Under the pieces are notes generated by a model. It was not told the DNA's origin and ran no database searches. It was given only the letters and a program-made list of their open reading frames with translations. The position numbers and the translations under genes are program-made. Of a stretch of 64,000 nucleotides of DNA, positions 28,746 through 36,225 are shown one piece after another; within the stretch, counting starts at the first letter, position 1, and every line of letters starts with the position of its first letter. The stretch comes from Methylobacterium sp. UNC378MF (GTDB lineage Bacteria > Pseudomonadota > Alphaproteobacteria > Rhizobiales > Beijerinckiaceae), in NCBI RefSeq assembly GCF_900103195.1, contig NZ_FMWU01000021.1, positions 1-64,000 of the forward strand, written 5' to 3'.

Positions 28746-28758
28746 CGAGGCTAACATG

Positions 28759-28781
28759 CGACAGGGTACGACAGGGTACGA
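28759..28781. repeat. Short tandem repeat between attL and the integrase
   Basis: Two back-to-back copies of the unit CGACAGGGTA lie just inside attL and upstream of the first integrase. This could be an integrase arm-type binding site; that is inference from position only. Confidence 0.35.
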
Positions 28782-28902
28782 CACCGCTCACCAAAATGTC
28801 GCTTAGCAGCTTGCACTTAGCCAAATTCCCGCGCAAGGTTTGTTCGCGATCGTCCGCCATTGTTCGGCCGATCCTAGTCGTTTCCTAGTCGTCTGAGGCC
28901 GT

Positions 28903-30258
28903 ATGGCACCCGTCAAGCTGACCGAGGCATTCCTCGCAAGCCTCACGTCCGTGGACCCGAAGAAGCCGGCCGCCGGCCCGAAGCCGTCGCGCTTTGTCGC
29001 CGACAGCGTACGCCGCGGTCTCATGGTCAACGTCACAAAAAACGGCACGAAGACGTTCCACGTCCGGTGGACCGGGCCGGACGGGAAAAGCCAACGGATA
29101 GCCATCCCCGGTGGCAATTGGCCCGACATGCGGGTGGCAGTGGCCCGGCAGCGTGCGGACGAGATCCTGCACAACATTCGCAGCAAAGGGCATGATCCGA
29201 AGGCCGAGAAGCGAGCGAAGCGGGATGGCGCCGCGGACGGTGTACTGACAGTCGGCACCTTGCTCGATGCGTGGGAGAAGCTGAAGGGGGGCGAATTGCG
29301 CTCAGCTTACGTCAAGGCTGTCCGCGATGTGCTGTCTCACGACTTCGGTGACTATCTCGCCACCCCCGCGGCCGACCTGACACGTAAGCAGATCATCACC
29401 CGATCGGAGCGGCTTCAGGCTGAAGGCAAACGCGGCACTGCCCGCAACCTGCTTGCTTATGGCTCGGCGCTCTACGGGTGGGCGGTGGACACCGGGCGGC
29501 TTGAGGCGAACCCTTTCCTTGGCGTTCCGCGGCCGGCCGTTGCGAAGCCCGATCGCGTATTGTCCGATGCCGAGATTGGCGCCGTGTACGCGGCTGCCGC
29601 GCTACGCCCCTACCCGTCAGGTGCCTTTGCACAGCTACTCATGCTCACGGGCATGCGGCGGGACGAGGTGGCTGACATGGAGTGGTCCGAGCTCGACACG
29701 GACCTCACCGCATGGACCGTGCCGGCCATCCGCATGAAGAACGGTAAGCGACACGTGGTGCACCTGAGCGCCCCGGCCCGCGCAATTCTCATGGCAATCC
29801 GCGACGGGGCCGAACGTCAGGCGGGATGCCGCTATGTGCTCTCAACCACCGGCAGCACGCCAATGTCGGGTTTCAGCAACATCAAGCAGGCCGTGGATGA
29901 GGTTAGCGGCGTCACGAAGTGGCGATGGCACGACCTGCGCCACACCACGGCAACCCGCATGGTCGGGCTCGGAGTGGCACCCCACGTCGCGGACAAAGTT
30001 CTCGCGCACACGATGCCGGGCATCATGGGCCGATATCAGCACGCCGAGTACGAGGTCGAGCGTCGAGCCGCCTTGGACCTGTGGGCCGCCCACGTTGAGG
30101 CATGTGCAGAAAAGGCAGCTCCGGCTGTCAGGGCGCGGGCGGATGAACTCGCCAATAGGCGTATCGACACGTGGTCAAAGGGGATGAAGGAGCGCCGGGC
30201 GGCGCAGCGCGTCACTTCGAATTCCGGCGCCGTAGGTGCCGAGGTTACAAGAGCCTGA
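28903..30258 (+). CDS. Tyrosine recombinase (P4-type integrase)
   Basis: A 451-residue site-specific recombinase. It has an N-terminal DUF4102-like arm-binding region (SVRRGLMVNVTKNGTKTFHVRW), a SAM-like core-binding region at ~110-210 and a catalytic domain with LLMLTGMRRDEVADMEW (Arg ~250), HDLRHTTATRM (~343-347), VLAHTMPG and the Tyr nucleophile in YQHAEYE (~376). It is located 157 bp inside attL, the usual place for the integrase that catalyses insertion into the tRNA gene. The start is supported by GAGG upstream of ATG. Confidence 0.92.
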   Translation: MAPVKLTEAFLASLTSVDPKKPAAGPKPSRFVADSVRRGLMVNVTKNGTKTFHVRWTGPDGKSQRIAIPGGNWPDMRVAVARQRADEILHNIRSKGHDPKAEKRAKRDGAADGVLTVGTLLDAWEKLKGGELRSAYVKAVRDVLSHDFGDYLATPAADLTRKQIITRSERLQAEGKRGTARNLLAYGSALYGWAVDTGRLEANPFLGVPRPAVAKPDRVLSDAEIGAVYAAAALRPYPSGAFAQLLMLTGMRRDEVADMEWSELDTDLTAWTVPAIRMKNGKRHVVHLSAPARAILMAIRDGAERQAGCRYVLSTTGSTPMSGFSNIKQAVDEVSGVTKWRWHDLRHTTATRMVGLGVAPHVADKVLAHTMPGIMGRYQHAEYEVERRAALDLWAAHVEACAEKAAPAVRARADELANRRIDTWSKGMKERRAAQRVTSNSGAVGAEVTRA

Positions 30259-30385
30259 CGCCCCCTCCCACCCCGCCCTCGAATCTGTCAGACTGATTGC
30301 AGCGAGCAATCAAAATGCTCGGATTGCCACGAGACCCACCGCTGCCCGGGCGTGCCCGGGCGTCTGTTGTAGGTCCGTGGTGCGC

Positions 30386-31876
30386 ATGACGAACAACGAT
30401 CCCGAAACCAGGCAGCTGCCGCGAGCACGGCTGTGGCTCGTGCCGAGGGCTCTCCCCAAGGACGTTGCCGCGGCTTACGTCGGATGCAGGACGATCCGGG
30501 CTTTTGAAGCGCAGGTTCGTCGCGGCCTGTTTCCCAAAGCGATGCCCGGGACATCACAATGGGATCGCCGCGCACTCGACTCTGCGATTGGACGCTTGTC
30601 GTCTCTTAGCGTGGCCGAAAGTCAGAGCTCGCAGTCCGCCGCAATTGCTTCTACCGGCGACATGAGCAACGCGCAGGACACCATGCGCATTACCGCGGAT
30701 GACTCGACGCCTTCGGTTAAAGGCGAGCTGCGGGGAGTTAAGACTGTCAAAAAGTCGCGCGCTGACGGCTCGACGGTCGCCTACTTCTATCACCGCGCGA
30801 CCCGAACCAAGCTTCCCGGATCGCCCGGAAGTCCTGAATTTCAAGGCGCGCTCGCCGCAGCTCGCGCCCATCCAGGCCCGTCTGCAAGGCAAGCCGCAGA
30901 CAGACACAACTTCGGCGGTCTGATCCGAAAGTTCTGCACATCCTCGGATTGGCGAAACCTCGCGGATAGCAGCCGCGCCTCGATGGTTCTCAACCTGAAG
31001 GCCGTCGAGGCTAGGTGGGGCGAGATCGATCTTGATGCCTTCTCCTCAAAGGCGATCCGCGCCGACGTGCTGACATGGCGGGACCAACTCGCGGAGAAGG
31101 CTCCACGGGCAGCCGACCTAAAGGTTGGCGCGTTCTCACGCGTCCTTTCGTGGGGGCTTGATCGGGGCCTTGTAGCCGACAACCCGCTTGCAGGCGTCAG
31201 GAGCGCTCACAAATGCAACCGGGCCGACCGGATATGGCTCCCCGAGCACGTGGATGCCTTTATGGCCACAGCGACGCCAAAACTACAGCTCGCGCTGTTG
31301 CTCGGCCTGCACACCGGGCAGCGCCAAGGCGACATCCGCGCAATGCGATGGGAGCAATATGACGGCCGCGCCATCTCTCTGACACAGGGCAAGACAAAGA
31401 GGCGAGTGTGGATACCGTGCACGCAGGCGTTGAAAGCTGCGCTCGATGCCGCCCGGCGAACCGGTGAGACAATTATCACCGACCGTGCGGGTAGGTTATG
31501 GGAGAAACGCGCGTTCGCTCGGGCATGGACACGCGTCTACCAAGCGGCAGGCTTGCCTTCCGGTGGCGACAGTCTGCACTTCCACGACCTGCGTGGGACG
31601 GCGGTGACGATGCTGTCAGAGGCGGGTTGCACACCGCAGGAAGTGGCTACCGTCACCGGCCACGCCGTTGAGCACGTTCACAGCATCCTCCAACTCTATC
31701 TGTCACGCACTCGCGCGCTCGCTGAAAGCGCAATAGCAAAGCTCGAAACCCACTCGCGGAACGTAGAACGCAACGCGCTTATGTTTGGGCACCACGTTAA
31801 TTTCCTAGGGTGTAGAGCTTCGCCTCCTTGTGAACGGCGACACCAAGCCGGCCAGCAAGGAGTTCAACCGTGTTAG
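30386..31876 (+). CDS. Second tyrosine recombinase with fused AlpA-like N-terminal DNA-binding domain
   Basis: A 496-residue protein if started at ATG 30386. Residues ~15-75 (LPKDVAAAYVGCRTIRAFE, VRRGLFPKAMP, QWDRRALDSAI) match the small AlpA/excisionase-like proteins that usually sit as a separate gene ahead of such integrases. After a Ser-rich linker the integrase proper begins (GVKTVKKSRADGSTVAYFYH). Catalytic residues: TGQRQGDIRAMRW (Arg ~312), HDLRGTAVTML (~399-403), VTGHAVEH, and the Tyr in QLYLSRTRAL (~438). The end overlaps the convergent STAND gene by 80 bp. An unfused start at an internal ATG (~30663) is possible, but the long frame is open throughout. Confidence 0.8.
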   Translation: MTNNDPETRQLPRARLWLVPRALPKDVAAAYVGCRTIRAFEAQVRRGLFPKAMPGTSQWDRRALDSAIGRLSSLSVAESQSSQSAAIASTGDMSNAQDTMRITADDSTPSVKGELRGVKTVKKSRADGSTVAYFYHRATRTKLPGSPGSPEFQGALAAARAHPGPSARQAADRHNFGGLIRKFCTSSDWRNLADSSRASMVLNLKAVEARWGEIDLDAFSSKAIRADVLTWRDQLAEKAPRAADLKVGAFSRVLSWGLDRGLVADNPLAGVRSAHKCNRADRIWLPEHVDAFMATATPKLQLALLLGLHTGQRQGDIRAMRWEQYDGRAISLTQGKTKRRVWIPCTQALKAALDAARRTGETIITDRAGRLWEKRAFARAWTRVYQAAGLPSGGDSLHFHDLRGTAVTMLSEAGCTPQEVATVTGHAVEHVHSILQLYLSRTRALAESAIAKLETHSRNVERNALMFGHHVNFLGCRASPPCERRHQAGQQGVQPC

Positions 31877-34800
31877 CGGCAGTATCGCGCAGAAGCCAAT
31901 CTTCGCTGTACGTATGAATGTCGATTATGCGCAATAAAGCTTCTCTGTCGCCCTGCGCTGCAAGCCAATCGATAGCTCGACTCGCGATGTTATAGCGCTT
32001 TGATAAAAGAAGCCGCTCGATGATTTGGGGCGACAATTGTGGCGATATTTTACGCACATGGTGCAGCGCGTGGTTCATCGCATTACCGAGTTCGTCTTCT
32101 TGCAACCACTCAGCGGCATCAAAATCCTCTATTTCGTGAATAAGCGCCATCAGATTTGTCTCTGCTCGTTCCGATCCCAGCTCTGCTGCCGCCGTCAAGA
32201 TCATTAAGTAATCTCGCGAGTTGAGTTCGGGTGCCTCCGACCAATCCTCAAGCAATTCTCGCCACGCGCCAACCGCAGGGTGAATAGTGGTTTCGCGCAA
32301 CGATCCACCCCACAGGGAGTCCATTTCGAGAATATACCGCATACCGGTTGACGCCGAGCTTGCGATGCGGGCCATAGCTGCGGGCGCAAGATCAAGGCCA
32401 CGGACAATGTGAGCGGCGCGCTCGCCTAGCCCTCTGTCCGGGAAATGTCCAAATAGAGAAATTGTATTGGCTAAATGCTCGAGCGGCATAGTTTCAATTT
32501 GCTCCACCAGCTCCTCAATCGCACGGCGATCGCCGAAGCGAGCGGCAAAGAGCTGAAGGGTAGCTCTGAGATCAGTTTCAAGTCTCGGATCGGCTATATT
32601 AGCATCAAAGAACGCAGCACGCTCATTAAAGTCGGGGATAGCAGTTACTGCCTGCGCTGCCAAATTGCGCCGCTGCGCAATTGGAATGGTATCGTTCCGA
32701 AGCAAATCCGCAATAAAACTCGTTGGTGAATCATGCAATCCGACGAGATCGACTGCTGAGCCGTAAAATGTCCAATCGGGGAGTTGCAGAGCTGTGATGA
32801 TAGCCGTGATTGCGTCTTGCTCAAGTGGGCGACCTGCCAGCTTGTAAGCGCGCAATCGTGCCGGGATCGGCAATCGCAAATCACGCGCTACCTTCAAAGC
32901 CAAATCGCGATAATTCGGCGACGCAGTGAAATTAAAAAACAAACTAGATATATTGATAAGCTCTTCCGGAGTTCGGACATCCGGGTCGAGGGCCTCTACA
33001 ATCATTCCCAGTGCGACGCAGCCGGCCTTTGCTAATGCCGGTTTAAGACTATGATAAATACGAATACCATCATTGTCGATGCCAATAAGTTTTGACAAGA
33101 TACGGCACGTCAGCTCCGTGTCGCCGATCTTACTAGCTATGTCGCCGCCGCCGTACTGAATTAAATAAGGTCGCTGTACTGCGGCCTGTAGGCTTGGCGT
33201 TGGGAGGCCTGTAAAACCGTCGGCTAACAGCCGACCGACGTGCTCTCGCGAGCGCGTCGGCGCCATCGTCCAATATTCGACTAAATATTCGCCAATCTCA
33301 CTGCGCAACTGAGGGCCCACGGCAGCGCCATTGACGATGCATCGGCCGACTAAACGCAGACCCGTGCGGAAAGCATCGTCCGGCCGCGCGAGCATGGCTC
33401 GGACGATCCCTTCGGGCGCCGGATGAAGCTCAAGGGCGAATTGGATAACCTGCGCCCAAGGGCGCTGCACGGCATCGTCGATCCGATGATCTAAAGTCTC
33501 CGGATAATGGTCGATAATATGCCGTGCCGCGAGATACTCTTGGACGATGGGATACGGAAATTGGAAGCGAACAGCGCTTTGGCGCTTTAAGATTCCATTC
33601 GCGATCAATAATTCAAACAGGTCTGTCGCTTCAGATGGGGAGCCCGTGACGCGATCAATAATGCTGCGCACCTCGCGCTCAGTCGCGCCGATCTCTTGTC
33701 GCTCAAGCCGCTCGAACGCTAGCATCTCAGCAATTTGGCGCAAGGATGCCGATCGATCTGCGGGGTTACGGACCTGCTTGTGTCGCGCAGGGACAAACAG
33801 TGTGCTAAGATAGGATTCAATCAGATCGGATCTATTTAAATGGTCCGCATTGAATAGGTCACGATTGGCAATCAACATAACCAAGAATAATGGAATTCGA
33901 GCTAGACGAAGCAGATCAGGGTAGCATTCAATACGGCGAACAAATTCCCAGCTCCGCAACCCGCCTAGATACTTTTCCATCGTTTCAGCAAAACGGAACA
34001 AGTCGCTGTCATCAAGAGGCAATAGCTCGATTGTGCTTGCTTCAGGAAGTCCGGTCACTACGGCAGCGTCACGAACAGTCAAGATCCAAGGAGCGCGCGG
34101 ATATCGTACTGAAAAAGTTCTGATGCGACCCATAAGTGCCGGCCGCTCAACCGACGGCACTTCATCAAGACCATCGAGCAGGAGGACCAATAGCCCTTGT
34201 TCAGCGAGGCGCTGCCAATCCGGGCATAAATCCATCTCTTGATTGAGTTGCGACCCAAGGAAGGCTGTAATGCTCACATGCGTCGACGCAAAAGAAGCGA
34301 GCGGAATATGTACAGGGACCAATGGGCCTTCCGCCAATTCGCTTGCGACGGCGGTAAGCAGTGCGGATTTGCCGTACCCAGGACCTGCTACGACTATCAC
34401 TTGTCGAAGTTGGTCGCTCGGAAAGGATCTGAGGTCAATCGCGTCCTCCGCTCGGTAGTCGGCGAGAAGAGGGTTTTCATCCTCGAAATCGGAGCGCCGC
34501 GAGCGATCATAAAGTCGCGCCCGCGGCCATACATAAAGTTCTTCCGTCGGGCCGGAGACACCGAGACCAGGAATCTCAATACGCGAGAGTTGCTTGATCG
34601 CAAGACGGTAAGCGGGCAGTCCCCATTCCGGAGGCTCGCTCAAAAGTGTATCGTACTGCCGTTTTAGCTGCCTCCGAAGGGGCGCGGCTTGGAACATGCC
34701 ACGCCGCCGAGCCTCTCCGCCCGCGATATCCCGCAGGATGGGCAATAGTGAAGGAGGCGCCCCTACTGAGGTGCCCGCGAGACGGCGACGCGCCAAGTCG

Positions 34801-35345
34801 CGCTCAATCTCGCCAAGGGGAAGGTGGCGCAGCTGCACCTGCCTCAGCACCTCAAAGGCGGCATCATCACCCCCTAATACAATAGATACACTATCGAATG
34901 CTGAGGCATGGGCGCGACTCAAGCGGCCGCGAAGCTCTGCGGCGTCAATTGATGCGTTAGCGCGCCTGCATAGCTCAGCAGTGACCTCGCTGTCGTCGTT
35001 TCGTTCTGACACCACTAGTGTCAACTCATCACCATTGCCAAAACCCGAGGCTCTACGTTGATGAGCAAAGTTTATCCAGATATTGCGCCATGCCGAACTG
35101 CCGACTTGCACGCTGAGCTTGACGTTCTGAAACTCTTGATGGCCGTCTGCAAAACGAATAACGATGTCGTCAACGCTGTCGGGCGCTTCTACACGCACAT
35201 CAATGACTCTTTCACGGGCGATCCGCATATCAAGGTCTAGCAGGTCCGCTAGCGCAAGCGCAGCGACGCTATTTTGATAGTAGATCCCGGCCTGAGTGGC
35301 CGCTCCTCCCGCTTCTGGCAAAACGTCATTCCTACGCAGCGTCAA
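31797..35345 (-). CDS. STAND/NACHT NTPase with N-terminal Cap4/DUF4297-like nuclease domain (Avs-like anti-phage protein)
   Basis: An 1182-residue single-gene defence candidate. Residues ~10-230 resemble the Cap4/DUF4297 endonuclease: GGAATQAGIYYQNSVAAL, then DSVDDIVIRFADG (Asp59/60) and EFQNVKLS (catalytic-type Q/N-x-K ending at Lys76), a PD-(D/E)xK layout. The NTPase has Walker A VVAGPGYGKSALL (~318-330) and Walker B LLVLLLDGLDEVP (~385-397). A winged helix ends in RFQFPYPIVQEYLAARHI (~593-610). Residues ~620-1182 are a long alpha-helical, HEAT/TPR-like array, the expected sensor. The start is TTG 35345 with a GGGGG immediately upstream; no in-frame ATG fits. The gene is AT-rich compared with its neighbours. 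It would degrade DNA after sensing phage; the trigger is unknown. Confidence 0.82.
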   Translation of the reverse strand: MTLRRNDVLPEAGGAATQAGIYYQNSVAALALADLLDLDMRIARERVIDVRVEAPDSVDDIVIRFADGHQEFQNVKLSVQVGSSAWRNIWINFAHQRRASGFGNGDELTLVVSERNDDSEVTAELCRRANASIDAAELRGRLSRAHASAFDSVSIVLGGDDAAFEVLRQVQLRHLPLGEIERDLARRRLAGTSVGAPPSLLPILRDIAGGEARRRGMFQAAPLRRQLKRQYDTLLSEPPEWGLPAYRLAIKQLSRIEIPGLGVSGPTEELYVWPRARLYDRSRRSDFEDENPLLADYRAEDAIDLRSFPSDQLRQVIVVAGPGYGKSALLTAVASELAEGPLVPVHIPLASFASTHVSITAFLGSQLNQEMDLCPDWQRLAEQGLLVLLLDGLDEVPSVERPALMGRIRTFSVRYPRAPWILTVRDAAVVTGLPEASTIELLPLDDSDLFRFAETMEKYLGGLRSWEFVRRIECYPDLLRLARIPLFLVMLIANRDLFNADHLNRSDLIESYLSTLFVPARHKQVRNPADRSASLRQIAEMLAFERLERQEIGATEREVRSIIDRVTGSPSEATDLFELLIANGILKRQSAVRFQFPYPIVQEYLAARHIIDHYPETLDHRIDDAVQRPWAQVIQFALELHPAPEGIVRAMLARPDDAFRTGLRLVGRCIVNGAAVGPQLRSEIGEYLVEYWTMAPTRSREHVGRLLADGFTGLPTPSLQAAVQRPYLIQYGGGDIASKIGDTELTCRILSKLIGIDNDGIRIYHSLKPALAKAGCVALGMIVEALDPDVRTPEELINISSLFFNFTASPNYRDLALKVARDLRLPIPARLRAYKLAGRPLEQDAITAIITALQLPDWTFYGSAVDLVGLHDSPTSFIADLLRNDTIPIAQRRNLAAQAVTAIPDFNERAAFFDANIADPRLETDLRATLQLFAARFGDRRAIEELVEQIETMPLEHLANTISLFGHFPDRGLGERAAHIVRGLDLAPAAMARIASSASTGMRYILEMDSLWGGSLRETTIHPAVGAWRELLEDWSEAPELNSRDYLMILTAAAELGSERAETNLMALIHEIEDFDAAEWLQEDELGNAMNHALHHVRKISPQLSPQIIERLLLSKRYNIASRAIDWLAAQGDREALLRIIDIHTYSEDWLLRDTAANTVELLAGRLGVAVHKEAKLYTLGN

Positions 35346-35682
35346 CCCCCAAATTATTGGAGGCGGGCATCGGATTTCAAGCAGCTTCGCTCATTGGCAT
35401 AGGCGCGCGGTTGGCCGCCCTTGTTGCTACAGTTTCTCGGAGGCGCATTCTAGGCTCATCCTGCTATTCTTTAGCCGGTCTGTTGTCCGCCGGTCCCTGA
35501 TCACGCAAGGCCAGGATCTTTTGAGATTTGGCGAGCTAAACGTGTGACCAACCTTGCGTTAAATTCTGCAAAAATATATATAATCCCTAAAATTTTATCG
35601 AACCACATAAGTCAAAGGCGTCGAGCGCGGCCACCGTTTAATCGGTGCCGCGCTTGATGGCGCAAAAAGAAACAGTTCTGTA
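35346..35682. other. 337-bp AT-rich intergenic region ahead of the STAND gene
   Basis: No gene is supported. The segment ~35550-35605 is strongly AT-rich (runs such as AAAAATATATATAATCC) and probably contains the promoter of the leftward STAND gene, although exact boxes cannot be assigned. The upstream DUF5681 gene ends at 35683, so the defence gene is likely transcribed separately from the replication module. Confidence 0.4.
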
Positions 35683-36225
35683 CTATCTATCCTTTCTCAT
35701 TTCTAATCCGGGCGGATCCTGCCGATCAAGAACAGAAAAACTGCTGTTCACCTCGATCAAGGCATCAAGGAAAGCTTGGTTGGGATCGATTGTCTCAACT
35801 TTAGCGTCTACGCTGACCGTCGGCTTTCCATGCCCGCGATCAAGCACCGCGGTTGCCGCCGTGACGCGGGCGGCCGCAGGCGCCCCTTCATCCATTGCCA
35901 CGTTCACTAAGACGCTGAGCATTTCGGTCGTGTAAGCCCGCGCAGCCTCACGTACTTCCGGCGCCACCGCCGGCCGGCCACCCGGGTTCGGCGAGGGGCC
36001 GCCCCGCTTGAACCGGCCGTTGTTCTCGCGCACAGGGGCCGGCAGTGTGGGCGCGGCAGCCGGATCGCCGGCCGTGATACCGCCTGTTCTCAGGTCTTGG
36101 CCCGTACTGCCCTTGTCCCGCACTTGGGGGACTTGGGGTAGAACGGGGGATCTTTCTATCGCTCCCATATCTAATTTCCTCTTCTTCAAATCTTGTTTTT
36201 TCGGAGGGGTAGAAAAGTACCCCAT
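35683..36225 (-). CDS. DUF5681-domain protein of phage/island type
   Basis: A 180-residue protein. The central motif GRFKRGGPSPNPGGRP is the DUF5681 signature, followed by a helical segment ending AVLDRGHGKP, as in small phage-associated proteins sometimes compared with terminase small subunits. The N-terminal ~70 residues are low-complexity and basic. Its ATG overlaps the primase stop (TAATG), so translation is coupled. A DNA-binding role is inferred, not shown. Confidence 0.65.
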   Translation of the reverse strand: MGYFSTPPKKQDLKKRKLDMGAIERSPVLPQVPQVRDKGSTGQDLRTGGITAGDPAAAPTLPAPVRENNGRFKRGGPSPNPGGRPAVAPEVREAARAYTTEMLSVLVNVAMDEGAPAAARVTAATAVLDRGHGKPTVSVDAKVETIDPNQAFLDALIEVNSSFSVLDRQDPPGLEMRKDR

